Below are positions 21,457-33,854 of a stretch of DNA of 64,000 bases, piece after piece; positions within the stretch are counted from its first letter, which is position 1; every line of letters starts with the position of its first letter. Origin of the DNA: an uncultured SAR86 cluster bacterium (GTDB lineage Bacteria > Pseudomonadota > Gammaproteobacteria > Magnimaribacterales > D2472); NCBI GenBank assembly GCA_905181645.1, contig CAJIYN010000001.1, forward strand, positions 1 through 64,000. The letters are read 5' to 3'. The position numbers and the translations under genes are program-made. The notes beneath the pieces were generated by a model. The model worked only from the letters and a program-made list of their open reading frames with translations. It had not been told where the DNA came from and did not search any database.

Positions 21457-24400
21457 CAGGCATAATTGATTTTGCTTTATCCAAAGCAAAAACTACTTTA
21501 ATGATTGCTGTATTAATAATTGTAGCTGGGTCATATGCTCGTCAAAATATACCCATAGCTGCATCTCCCAATATTCAGCTTCCATTTGTAAGTGTTGGTG
21601 TTTTTTTAGATGGAGCATCCCCATCTGATGGCTCAAGATTAGTTGCTAAACCATTAGAAAACAGACTGAGAACGGTTCCAGGAGTAAAAACTATTAGAGC
21701 AACTAGTAGTCTATCCAACATAAGAATTTTTCTTGAATTTGAAGTTGGGTATGATATGGATAAGGCTTTAGTTGATACTAAGCAAGCTGTAGAAGAGGTT
21801 AAATTTAATTTACCTCAAGAAGCTGAAGATCCTCAGATTAATGAATATAGTAATGCTAATTTTCCTGTAATGAACCTTAGTGTAATTGGTGCAAGCTCAC
21901 TAAGACAAAAAGTGTTTTATGCAAGGGAGCTTAAAGATAGATTAGAAAAGATTGAGGAAGTCCTTGAAACAGAAGTCATAGGTTCTCCTGATGAAGTTCT
22001 TGAGGGTATTATTAATAAATCCAAAATGGAAACATATGGAATTACTCTCAGGCAGCTTTATACCGCAATTAGCAATAATAATGTAATTATTCCTGGAGGC
22101 TCACAAGATACTGGGCTTGGCAGTTTTATGATTGAAGTTCCAAGTGTCATTGAGACTGCTGAGGATGTTTATAGCATTCCAATTAAGGTAACAAAAGAAG
22201 CTGTTGTAACTCTTAGCGATATTGCTAGTATCAGAAGAACATTTAAAGATTTTAATTCATACGCAAGGGTGAATGGTGAAGATGCAGTTGCTATTGAGGT
22301 TATGCTCAGAGAAGGCGCGAATGCAATAGATGCAGCCAATAAAATTGCAATTGAATTAGACGAATTTAGAAAAATATTACCTGAGAATCTAACAATAGTT
22401 AAAACAAATGACGATACTGTTTGGGCTAACATGATGGTATCAGAATTAAATGGCAATATTATTTCTGCTGTTGTCTTGATCATGATTCTTGTGGTTGCAA
22501 GTATGGGATTTAGAGTTTCTATGTTGGTGGGTCTTTCTATACCATTTTGTTTTCTAATGACTTATCTAACCTTATTTCTCCTTGGGTATGAGGTAAATTT
22601 TCTAGTAATGATGGGATTATTGCTTGGAATGGGCATGTTAATTGATGGATCAATTGTAGTTACCGAGTATGCAGACAGAAAGATAAGTGAAGGTCTTTCA
22701 AGACTTGAAGCCTACAGACTTGCTTCAAAAAGAATGTTCACACCCGTTTTAGCCTCAACAGGAACCACTATAGCTGCGTTTATTCCTTTAATTTTTTGGC
22801 CAGGCTTTACAGGCCAATTTATGAGATACCTTCCTATAACAGTAAGTATAGTTCTTGCTTCTTCTTTGTTCTATTCTCTTGTTTTAATACCGGTGCTAGG
22901 CTCATATTTTGGTCAAAGCTCATCTACCTTAAAATTAGGTAAAGATAGCGATCAAACGGGTGAACCATTATTTGATAAGATAGCTGAATATTATGGAAAA
23001 TTAACTAAGATTTTTGTAAAGAATCCTGGTGAAACTATTATTCTTACTCTTGCGGTCTTATTTACTATCGTAACTACTTATAATTTTTATGGAAAAGGTA
23101 CTGTCTATTTTGCAATAGTTGATCCCGTAAAGGCAGAGATTACAGTTAGAGGAAGAGGTAATTTTTCTGCATTAGAGTCAAAACAAATAATCGAAGATGT
23201 TGAGGAAAGACTTCTACAGATTGATGAACTGCAAAGTGTTTTCTTAAGATCTGGATCACCTTGGTGGGAGCGTGGCGGAGATAAAATTGGAAGTGGTTAT
23301 GTTGAAGTAGTTGAGCCTTCTGAAAGAGATATAAGCGGTTTAGAGATAATGCAGCTTGTAACAAAAGTAACACAGGGAATACCAGGAATTATTGTTGAAG
23401 CCGAAGCTGATCTAGGAGGACCAAGTTTTGATTCCCCTATTGAGTTAAATATAACTGGTGACATTGAAACCGAAGTCGTTTCAGCTGCCTTAAATGATAG
23501 AGCAGTACATGAAGAATGATGTCATTGGTTTGGCTAATATTAGATCTACCCTTCCCTATTCGTTAATTGAGTGGAGGGTTGATGTTGATAAGCAAAAAGC
23601 TGCACAGCTTGGGGTCAGCATCTCTGATATAGGTGCCTTGGTTCAAATGCTTACTAATGGTTTTAAGGTCGGAGAATATAGGCCTGATGATTCAAAGGAC
23701 GAAATTGAAATTAGGGCAAGGTTTCCAAGCTCTGATAGAACCATTACTGGTATTAAAAATTTAAATGTAACAACTGCAAAAGGGTTAATTCCTGTTAGCT
23801 CATTTATAGATGTTGTCCCAAAAGAAAATAGGCAGACTGTAAGTAGAGAAAATGGTCAGTATTTTCAACAAATAGCTGCAGGCACCGTCAATGAATCTGA
23901 GGTAACTGCGAAAGTTAAGGAGCTTGATAATTGGCTTAAAAATAAAGATTTAGGAGCTGGAGTATCTTATGCATTCAGTGGAATGGCAGAAGAGACGGAA
24001 GATGTAAATCAATTTATGATTATTGCAGGAATTTCAGCTATTTTTATAATGATGATAATGCTGTTGACTCAATTTAATAGTTTTTATCAGTCATTTATTA
24101 TACTTTCTTCAGTAACAATCTCCTTTATAGGAGTACTTCTCGGTCTTTTAATTACAGGCAAACCATTTAGTACAACAATGACAGGTCTATCAATTATTAC
24201 ATTAGCCGGAATTGTTGTTAATAATAACATTGTCTTAATTGATACTTTTAATAAGCTTAAAGAGGAATCCCCTCATCTTGAAAAATCAATACATATCATT
24301 AACGCATGTAAGCAGAGGCTACGTCCAATACTGCTTACATCACTTACAACTATTTTTGGACTTCTACCGCTAGCAATGGGTTTAAGTCTTGATCTTATAG

Positions 24401-24582
24401 GCAGAGAATTAACGGTTGGAAGTCGAGTAGTAGATTGGTGGCAAAATCTGGCGTTATCAATTGTATTTGGACTAGGCTTTAGTACTTTTTTAACTCTGAT
24501 ATTTACTCCTGCGGCACTAGCATTCCCGTATAAAATTAGAGAAAAGTTTTATGAAAGATTTCCTGAAAAAGTCCAAGTCTAG
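21453..24582 (+). CDS. RND efflux pump, AcrB/HAE1-type (one frameshift)
   Basis: Inner-membrane proton-driven exporter of the hydrophobe/amphiphile efflux class. About 1043 residues after one indel at 23494-23519. N-terminal helix then IPIAASPNIQLPFVSVGV and GASPSDGSRLVAKPLENRL; TM4 has GMGMLIDGSIVVTEYADRK; TM10 has TLAGIVVNNNIVLIDTFNKL. In E. coli AcrB the equivalent TM4 residues are Asp407-Asp408 and TM10 has Lys940; here they are Asp-Gly and Asn, so the relay differs. Substrate unknown. No outer membrane factor gene is adjacent. Confidence 0.93.
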
Positions 24583-24616
24583 ATAAATTTATAATAATAC
24601 TAAGTTACAATAGGTT

Positions 24617-24841
24617 ATGGCAAATCCAAAAGATCAAATAGATTTCGAGTCTTCTTTAAAGAAATTAGAAGATATTGTTTCAAAACTTGAAAATAATGAT
24701 ATAAATTTAGAAGATTCAGTCCAGTCTTTTGAAGAAGGAATCAAGTTAGTTAAAGAGTGTCAAAAGCAATTAAGTGATGCCGAATTGAAGGTAAAAAAAT
24801 TACTTGAAAACGGAAATACTGCTGATTTAGAAGATAAATAA
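24617..24841 (+). CDS. xseB: Exodeoxyribonuclease VII small subunit
   Basis: Small subunit of exonuclease VII, which degrades single-stranded DNA. 74 residues, intact: FESSLKKLEDIVSKLENND and SVQSFEEGIKLVKECQKQL form the two-helix coiled coil of XseB. Directly followed by ispA and dxs, the classical xseB-ispA-dxs operon order of proteobacteria. The large subunit gene xseA is not in the window. Confidence 0.95.
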   Translation: MANPKDQIDFESSLKKLEDIVSKLENNDINLEDSVQSFEEGIKLVKECQKQLSDAELKVKKLLENGNTADLEDK

Positions 24842-24842
24842 A

Positions 24843-25724
24843 GTGCCTATTAAGTTCTTAACTCGAACACGAGAGCTTATACATCATAAACTATCAACCG
24901 TAATACCCTCTTCATCTTTAATAGATGAAGCTATGAGATATTCAGTTCTCAGTGATAGTAAGGTCATCAGACCTGGTTTGGTTATGGCCTCAGGAATTTT
25001 AAACAATAATTTAACTGAAGATAGTCTAATCACTTTGGCATGTTCAGTAGAATTAATTCATACCTATTCATTAATTCATGATGACTTACCCAGTATGGAT
25101 GACGATAAAATGCGCAGAGGGAAAGCATCTAATCACATAAAATTTGGAGAAGCTAACGCAATTCTTGCAGGAGATGCCCTGCATGATCTAGCTTTTGAAC
25201 TCATTACATCTGATGAAGATATGAATGATTCTGCTAAAGTTAAAGCAGTAAATATTCTTGCAAAAGCTTCAGGCTCTTCTGGGATGGCGCTTGGTCAGCA
25301 TTTAGATATTGCATCTGAAAAACTAGCTTCGAATATTAGTCTAGAGCAGGTAGAAAAAATTCATTCTCTAAAAACTGGAAAATTGATTCAGGCATCTGTT
25401 CTTATGGGTCAATTAGAGACATCTATAAGCCAAGAGAAGCAAGAAATGCTTTCTGATTTTGGAAGCAAGATTGGCTTAGCCTTCCAGATTTATGATGATA
25501 TTTTGGATGAAACTGGTGAATCTTTAGTCTTAGGTAAATCTGCTAAATCTGATTTAAAAAATCATAAACAAACCTATGTTAATGTTATAGGCTTGAATCA
25601 ATCTTCATTGATAGCAAATAAATTAGCCACAGAATCAATAAATATTTTAGAAAATATCGGACTTGATCATAAGGTTAAAACGCTTAAATCCCTTTGTGGA
25701 TATATGGTGAACAGGAAAAGATAA
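24843..25724 (+). CDS. ispA: Farnesyl diphosphate synthase
   Basis: Condenses isopentenyl diphosphate with allylic diphosphates to farnesyl diphosphate for ubiquinone and undecaprenyl carriers. 293 residues, intact, GTG start one base after xseB. The first aspartate-rich motif is DDLPSMDDD (with HDD before it) and the second is [17 protein letters not shown]-like [12 protein letters not shown] and [13 protein letters not shown] are also present. The usual KRIRP motif is KVIRPGLV here. Bacterial short-chain (DDx4D) FARM supports FPP rather than longer products. Confidence 0.94.
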   Translation: MPIKFLTRTRELIHHKLSTVIPSSSLIDEAMRYSVLSDSKVIRPGLVMASGILNNNLTEDSLITLACSVELIHTYSLIHDDLPSMDDDKMRRGKASNHIKFGEANAILAGDALHDLAFELITSDEDMNDSAKVKAVNILAKASGSSGMALGQHLDIASEKLASNISLEQVEKIHSLKTGKLIQASVLMGQLETSISQEKQEMLSDFGSKIGLAFQIYDDILDETGESLVLGKSAKSDLKNHKQTYVNVIGLNQSSLIANKLATESINILENIGLDHKVKTLKSLCGYMVNRKR

Positions 25725-25725
25725 A

Positions 25726-27662
<1,937 letters not shown>

Positions 27663-27710
27663 ATTATGTAAATCCTTTTATTGGCACTGGAGGTCATGGC
27701 CAGGATATAG
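27663..27710 (+). other. Foreign fragment: GH92 alpha-mannosidase start
   Basis: The plus strand reads YVNPFIGTGGHGQD, the opening of GH92 alpha-1,2-mannosidases (VNPFIGTGGHGH), enzymes common in Bacteroidetes. Only some 15 codons exist, abutting the trxB-like fragment on one side and pgpA on the other. The match is short but distinctive. Confidence 0.6.
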
Positions 27711-27980
27711 TGCTAGCCACATTCCAGCTAGCTCATCTATTACTATGGATTTATGATCTTTCTCAATTAATTCAGATGAAGCTTTTTCACATATCCAAAT
27801 TGAAAAAAATATAGTTACTACAATAAGTATTTCGATATGAATTACAAAGTGAGTAAGAGCAATAAATAAAACGCAAGCAAATAAGGAGCCCCATGTTCCT
27901 GGTGCAAAAGGTAACTTACCAACGCCTGCCAAAGTAGCAATAAAATGAATAGGATTTTTAAGATCTGGAAAATTTTTCAT
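27711..27980 (-). CDS. pgpA: Phosphatidylglycerophosphatase A, 3' end missing
   Basis: Dephosphorylates phosphatidylglycerophosphate to phosphatidylglycerol at the inner membrane. The first 90 residues are present: NPIHFIATLAGVGKLPFAPG, GTWGS, two membrane helices, and IVIDELAGMWLA, the active-site DExxGM-like motif. The family is about 160 residues; the last 70, including the second conserved Asp region, are replaced by foreign sequence. ATG at 27980, 2 nt after the thiL stop. Confidence 0.9.
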
Positions 27981-27982
27981 TA

Positions 27983-28828
27983 TTATTTAAATATATTGTT
28001 TAATATTAAAGCTTGGTCAATTTTAGAAATTAACTTAATTTGTCTATTAATAGCTTTCATTTCAACATAATTTATTATTGAATTTATCCTTGGGCATCGT
28101 AAAACATAAGTCATAGTCATCTCCGGAATTGATGTCATCTATGTCGGTTGTTATAGGGATATCATCTAGATATATTAGTGCTCCACATTCTGATAATTTA
28201 AGTATTTTACCAAGGTCAGCCAAGAGACCATCTGATGTATCTATGCATGCTGAAGCAAAATTAACTATTGTTTTTCCTAGTTCAATTTTAGCAAGAGGCC
28301 TTAAGTAATCTGTTAAATACTCAGAGTTATTATTGGTATTCTTCCAATCATTTAAACCCCTTCTTGCTCTTCCGGTAGGGCTACTTATACAAATATAATC
28401 TCCTGGCTGAGCAGTATTTCTCATCAATATTTTTCCTGAATATGGAGTTCCATAAACAATTGCATTTGGCCTCCCATAATCGCTTTTTGGGGATATTTGA
28501 AATTCTTTTGCTATATCCTCAACACCATCAGCTAATTTTTTATACCAACTTTCATCTGTAATTGGTGAGGAGACAGAAAGACTGAAAGCAATTGGTTTGC
28601 AGCCGAATTAAATGCATTAACATTGCCAGATGGAAAACCAGTTTATCCTTGGAAAGGAGAAGCATTAGATGGAAAACCTTTGCCACAAGGAACTACAGAT
28701 GTAACTATGGGAGTTTTTAAATCAAAAATGGCACAATCATCACCTGGGCCAGTGATTATGCCATTCTGTTTATAATACTCAGCACCTATGTGCTGAAAAA
28801 TTTCAATCAGTTCAAATTCTGAGGACAA
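27983..28828 (-). CDS. thiL: Thiamine-monophosphate kinase (frameshifted and patched)
   Basis: Phosphorylates TMP to the cofactor TPP. TTG start at 28828; SEFELIEIFQHIG and GPGDDCAIF near the N-terminus, then AFSLSVSSPITDESWYKKL, AQPGDYICISSPTGRARRGL, SACIDTSDGLLADLGKI and SGDDYDLCFTMP. An unrelated 100-nt piece at 28598-28697 replaces the segment that should hold the metal-binding DTLVE. Further indels near 28070 and 28430; the repaired end (SKIDQALILNNIFK) reaches TAA at 27983. thiL-pgpA is a standard pair. Confidence 0.88.
28598..28697 (+). other. Unidentified foreign fragment inside thiL
   Basis: The plus strand reads AAELNALTLPDGKPVYPW followed by KGEALDGKPLPQGTTDV, with no stop, while the minus strand does not continue thiL. 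About 100 nt, the size of the other patches. Family not recognised; it resembles a secreted or periplasmic enzyme fragment. Confidence 0.55.
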
Positions 28829-28831
28829 AAA

Positions 28832-29990
28832 CTAACTAGGGTATCTTTCGAATAACCCAGAAGCTCCCATACCGCCGCCAACACACATTGTGACAACGCC
28901 AAATTGTTTATTAATCTATTGGAGGCAGTAGTAAGTAAACGAGAGCCTGTGGCTCCAAAAGGATGACCAATAGAGAGCGAGCCTCCCCATTTATTTAATT
29001 TAGATGGATCTAGCTCACCAACTGCTTTAGTTCTTCCCAGCTTATTTAACTCCCACAGACCAATGTCTTCCATTTTTAAGCCATTGCGCTTGAGAAGCTT
29101 AGGTATAGCAAATACAGGGCCAATACCCATCTCATCTGGCTCACAGCCCATAGTTGTAAATCCTCTAAAGTAAGCAACTGGCTTTAAACCAAGTTCTAAT
29201 GCTTTTTCTTCAGACATTATTAAGTTTACCGATGCTCCATCAGATAGCTGAGATGAATTACCTGCTGTTACAGTTCCATTTTCAGGATCAAAAACAGGCT
29301 TAAGGCTTCCTAGTGCTTCCATGGTAGTTCCAGGTCTATTACACTCATCCTTATCTACAGTTACATAGATATTTCTTTTGTTTCTTTATCCATAATACCC
29401 ATTGAAGTTGTAACTGAAATAATTTCATCTTCAAACTTTCCATCCTCTTGACCTTTAGCTGTTTTTATTTGACTTTCTAAAGCATACTGATCTTGATCTT
29501 CTCTGGAAATTTTATATCTTTTAGCTACTACTTCAGCTGTAATACCCATTGGATGATAAATTCCAGGATATTCTGCAGCCAGCCTTGGATTTACAAAATT
29601 ATCCATATTTTGTGCGCCCATCATAGAAATTGTTTCTGCGCCACCAGCAATTATGGTGTCGTAACAACCTGCCATGATCTGACTTGCTGCCATAGAAATA
29701 GTCTGAAGACCTGAAGAGCAATATCTATTTATAGTGGTTCCACCTACTGACATAGGAAGATTTGATAGAACTGCTGCATTTCTTGCGATGTTATGCCCTT
29801 GAGCTCCTTCAGGATTTCCACAACCCATAATTATGTCCTCAACAGCATCAGCTGGGAGGTTAGGGTTCCTCTCTAAAAGAGAATTAATAATATGTGAAAG
29901 CATGTCATCGGGTCTGGTCATATTAAAACCACCCCTATGAGACTTTGCTAAACCGGTTCTTACGCTATCTACTATTACTGCGTTTTTCAT
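28832..29990 (-). CDS. fadA: Acetyl-CoA C-acyltransferase (thiolase, frameshifted)
   Basis: Thiolase of fatty acid beta-oxidation. MKNAVIVDSVRTGLAKSHRG at the start, nucleophile Cys91 in NRYCSSGLQTISM, SIGHPFGATGSR with the catalytic His, and VTMCVGGGMGASG with the second Cys. Indels near 29365, 28870-28900 and 29030; in the last area the expected ELNEAFA motif reads ELN followed by disturbed sequence. ATG at 29990 is chosen because GGAG lies 6 nt upstream. The stop TAG at 28832 precedes thiL. No fadB-type partner is adjacent. Confidence 0.92.
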
Positions 29991-30020
29991 GGTTATCTCC
30001 AAGAATTAAAAATTTTCATG

Positions 30021-30338
30021 CTATTTTAGACTATCCTCATCACTACTTAAAGCTTTATACCAATTAGGAATAATATCGATATTGAATTCTTTAGTTTTTT
30101 TAAGAATATAAGGGATTGTGATCGGACTAAATGGCAGAATCACTAAGATTCCAAGCCCCAAGCTTTTAAGATTTTGTTTAAGTTGGCTATTTGCATAATT
30201 AATATCATCTTCAGATGCTTTACCCTCTGCATATTTAAGATAAGTATCAAGCATTTTTCTATTTTCTTCATTTTCTTCAAGAAAACTTTCTTGCAATTTT
30301 TGCAAATAGATTTGTATTTTTTTTGAATTTAAAAACAT
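30021..30338 (-). CDS. Small membrane protein, LETM1-like
   Basis: 105 residues. A charged helical N-terminus (FLNSKKIQIYLQKLQESFLE) is followed by one hydrophobic stretch, GLGILVILPFSPITIPYILK, at about residues 68-88, and a short tail (IPNWYKALSSDEDS). A LPxSPITIP core resembles the LETM1-like family of small bacterial proteins. Function unknown. It is 30 nt upstream of fadA in the same direction. Intact frame and good composition make it a real gene. Confidence 0.65.
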   Translation of the reverse strand: MFLNSKKIQIYLQKLQESFLEENEENRKMLDTYLKYAEGKASEDDINYANSQLKQNLKSLGLGILVILPFSPITIPYILKKTKEFNIDIIPNWYKALSSDEDSLK

Positions 30339-30381
30339 TCTAGAAGTATTGTATTACACGAACAATTCAATATGATAGATT

Positions 30382-31042
30382 TTGATATGGTCAAAAGCTG
30401 ATAGAGCAAAATTAGTCTCAAATATCTTAAACGAGCACTACCCTGAAACCCCTGTTCCTTTGGACCATGAATCTGTATATACATTACTCATTGCAGTTTT
30501 GCTATCAGCTCAATGCACTGATGAGAGAGTAAATAAAGTAACTCCTGTTTTATTTTCAAAAGCAGACAACCCCTATGATATGGTTAAACTAAGTGTAGAT
30601 CAAATAAGACAAATTATTAAACCAGTAGGTCTTGGTCCAAAAAAATCGAGTGCTATTCTTGAACTTTCAAAAATATTAGTAAAACAATTTTCTGGACAAG
30701 TTCCTAGAGATATAAATGAATTAGAAAAATTACCAGGTGTAGGTCATAAAACTGCTTCTGTAGTTATCTCTCAAGGCTTTGGCATACCTGCTTTTCCAGT
30801 AGATACTCATATCCACAGACTAGCTCAAAGATGGGGGCTAACCAAAGGTAAAAATGTAGTCCATACAGAAAAAGATCCTAAAAAAATTATTTCCTAAAAA
30901 ATCATGGAGCAAATTACATCTACAAATAATTTATTATGGTAGAGAATTTTGTCAGGCTAGAGAGTGTTTTGGTATTAAATGTAAAATATGTAAATCATGT
31001 TTTCCAAAAAGAACTAAACCTTTTGCCCACAAGAGACCTTAG
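30382..31042 (+). CDS. nth: Endonuclease III (one or two frameshifts)
   Basis: DNA glycosylase/AP lyase for oxidised pyrimidines. LLSAQCTDERVNKVTPVLF, the HhH motif LPGVGHKTASVV with the catalytic Lys, and PVDTHIHRLAQRWGL with the catalytic Asp. The 4Fe-4S cluster loop is beyond an indel at about 30890: CQARECFGIKCKICKSC, then CFPKR, with spacing close to Cx6Cx2Cx5C. Stop TAG at 31042. The start is uncertain: TTG 30382 in frame, or ATG 30373 with an indel. About 219 residues when repaired. Confidence 0.93.
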
Positions 31043-31109
31043 TTCATTTAAAATACCCATTCAAAATTTCTATTTGGAGAAAAAATGTCATCGAGAGGAG
31101 ACTAAAAAA

Positions 31110-32344
31110 TTGCATAATGATTCTATTGAACAATATAAAATAGAAGAGCGCTCTTTTATGAATCACAGCGTCAAGAGGAGCATATTGAGTTAATTGCATC
31201 AGAAAATTATGCAAGTAAAAGAATTCTCGAAGCTCAGGGTTCCGTCCTTACCAACAAATATGCTGAAGGGTATCCATCTAAAAGATATTATGGTGGTTGT
31301 GAATATGTTGATATAGCAGAAGATTTAGCAATGATAGACTAAAAGAAATATATGGTGCAGATTATGCAAATGTTCAGCCTCACTCAGGATCATCAGCAAA
31401 TGCGGCTGCTTTTTTAGCTATGCTTCAACCAAATGACAAAATATTGGGAATGAGTTTAGATCATGGTGGACACTTAACCCATGGCGCTAAAGTTAATTTT
31501 TCAGGAAGAAATTATGAAGGTATTCAATATGGGCTTCATCCTGAAACTCATGATATTGATTACGATCAAGTTAGATCTTTGGCTCATGAGCATAAGCCTA
31601 AATTAATAATAGCTGGATTTTCTGCATTTTCTGGAATAATCGACTGGTCTATTTTTAGGGAAATTGCAGATGAGATTGGAGCTTATTTTCTTGCAGATAT
31701 GGCGCATGTTTCTGGCTTAGTGGCAGCAGGCTTATACCCCTCTCCAGTTCCTTTTGCTGATGTTGTAACATCAACAACCCATAAAACGCTGAGAGGTCCA
31801 AGATCAGGAATAATTTTAGCAAAAAGTAATCCTGACCTAGAAAAAAGCTAAATTCAGCAGTATTTCCTGGCTCTCAAGGTGGTCCATTGATGCATGTCAT
31901 AGCTGCCAAGGCTTTATGTTTTAAAGAGGCATTGGAGCCTGAATTTAAGGTATATAGTCAACAAGTTTTAAATAATGCAAAAATTATGTGTGAAACGATC
32001 TTATCAAGAGACATAGATATAGTGTCTGGTAAAACAGAGAATCATATAATCGTTTTTTCGATTTAGTTAGAACTGGAAAAGCAGCAGATGCTGCGCTTCA
32101 TAAAGCTAATATTACTGTTAATAAGAATTCTGTACCAAATGACCCTCAATCTCCATTTGTAACTAGTGGAATTAGACTTGGAACTCCTGCTATTACTACC
32201 AGGGGATTTAAAGAAGAAGAAGTTTCTATAATAAGTAACTGGGTTTGTGATGCTGTCTTGAATAATGATAATGAAAAAATTCTTAATGAAATTAAAAATA
32301 ATGTAACAATGATGTGTAAAGATTTTCCCGTATATAATATTTAG
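31110..32344 (+). CDS. glyA: Serine hydroxymethyltransferase (frameshifted)
   Basis: PLP enzyme that interconverts serine and glycine and feeds one-carbon units to folate. [56 protein letters not shown], the PLP-lysine motif [14 protein letters not shown], and [20 protein letters not shown]. Indels near 31165, 31340, 31850 and 32050. TTG at 31110 is chosen: GAGAGGAG lies about 10 nt upstream and the frame gives a sensible N-terminus ([12 protein letters not shown]). The stop TAG is followed 2 nt later by nrdR. About 411 residues. Confidence 0.95.
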
Positions 32345-32346
32345 AT

Positions 32347-32834
32347 ATGTATTGTCCATTTTGCCAAGCTGAAGACACAAAAGTTGTAGATTCAAGATTG
32401 GTTGCTGATGGCTCTCAAACTAGAAGACGTAGATCGTGTGAGGTGTGCCAATCTAGGTTTACAAAACTGCTGACTTGGCTCTGCCTAGAGTTATTAAAAA
32501 TAATGGTGAAAGACAACCCTTCAATGGCTCAAAGCTTAAAAGAGGTATGTTAAGAGCTCTTGAAAAGAGACCTCTATCATCTGAGGAGATTGATACTCTT
32601 TTTGGAAAAATATTAAATCAAATTAGAACAAGTGGCGTTCGTGAAATTAAATCTATTGAAGTTGGCGAAATAATGATGAACGCCCTAAAAACTGTTGATT
32701 CAGTTGCTTACGTAAGATTTGCTTCTGTTTATAGAGAGGTGATATCAAAGACTTTTCTGAGGAAATAAATTCATTGAGTAAATCATCTAACTGAAGAAAA
32801 GAAATCCAAGAAAGCAAAGACTGAAAAAAAATGA
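32347..32834 (+). CDS. nrdR: Transcriptional repressor NrdR, with a possible lysine-rich tail (frameshifted)
   Basis: Zinc-ribbon/ATP-cone repressor of ribonucleotide reductase genes. [18 protein letters not shown] and SCEVCQSRF give the CxxC...CxxC zinc ribbon; [19 protein letters not shown] starts the ATP-cone. One indel at about 32470 and another near 32740. The normal end ([17 protein letters not shown]) would stop at 32794, but a further frame reads [15 protein letters not shown] to a TGA that overlaps the ribD ATG. The basic tail is unusual for NrdR and depends on a third indel being real. Confidence 0.9.
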
Positions 32835-33854
32835 ATTTTGAAAAGTATATGCTAAGAGCTATATCTCTAGCGGATACTTACAAATATACTGCAAAACCAA
32901 ATCCAGTAGTTGGTGCCCTCCTCGTTAAGGATGACCTGATAATTTCTGAAGGAGCTCATGAGAGATTTGGTGGAAATCATGCAGAAGTAAATGCGATTGC
33001 TTTGGCAAACAAAAAACTAGGAAGTGCTTTTAATTCTTTTGCTGATTTAATATTAATTTGCACTCTAGAGCCATGTAATCATTCTGGCAAGACGGGTCCA
33101 TGCACTAAAGCTATTATTGATTCAGGTATTAAGAAAGTTATTATTGGTAGTGAAGATCCTAATCCAATAGTTGCTGGAACAGCTATAAAAACTTTACTTT
33201 GAAAATGGTATTAATGTTGAAGTTGGCCTTTGTAAGAATTTAGTTGAAAGACAAAATAAATTCTTTTTTTTCAAGCATAAAAATAAAAGACCTTATTTAA
33301 CTGCAAAAATAGCTAGTTCTGCTGATGGAAAATCTCATAAAAAAGATGGAAGGAGCACCTGGATAACTTGTGAAGAATCAAGACAGGACGTTCAAAGAGT
33401 AAGAGCTAAGTATGACGCCATTCTGACTGGAGGAAATACAGTTAGAGACGATAACCCGAGAATGAATGCAAGAGTTAATTTTGAAGTAAACCAACCAAAA
33501 AAAATATTACTTTCAAATAAGCATGATCTAAAAGAAACAGGGAATAATTTTTTTAGAGATGCTGAGGTACAAGTTATAACCGAAATAAATCTTAAAAAGA
33601 TAATATCAAGTTTTCAAGACTTAGAATATTGCTCAATTCTTATTGAGGCAGGACCAAAATTAGTAAATGCTTTTTTATTAAATGATCTTATTGATGAGCT
33701 AATCATTTATCAATCCCAAGATTTACTTGGTTTAAATGGAGTAGATTGGTTTAAAAAAGATAATGCTATAGAAAATCTAGGTTTTAAACTAGAATCCTCA
33801 TATAAAATTAAGACTGATACAAAATATATATATAAAAAAAATGTTAAAAGATAA
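32831..33854 (+). CDS. ribD: Riboflavin biosynthesis protein RibD (deaminase/reductase, frameshifted)
   Basis: Second and third steps of riboflavin synthesis. Deaminase domain (about residues 1-145): AKPNPVVGALLV, the zinc motif NHAEVNAI, and LEPCNHSGKTGPC. Reductase domain: YLTAKIASSADGKSH, RAKYDAILTGGNTVRDDNPR and SILIEAGPKLVNAFL. Indels near 33200 and about 33455. About 340 residues, slightly short of the usual 360-370. Overlaps ribB by 14 nt. Confidence 0.94.

Noticed and set aside
22169-22483. Antisense open frame of 104 codons inside the RND pump
   Set aside because: Shadow of a strongly supported gene; no ribosome site and no recognisable domain.
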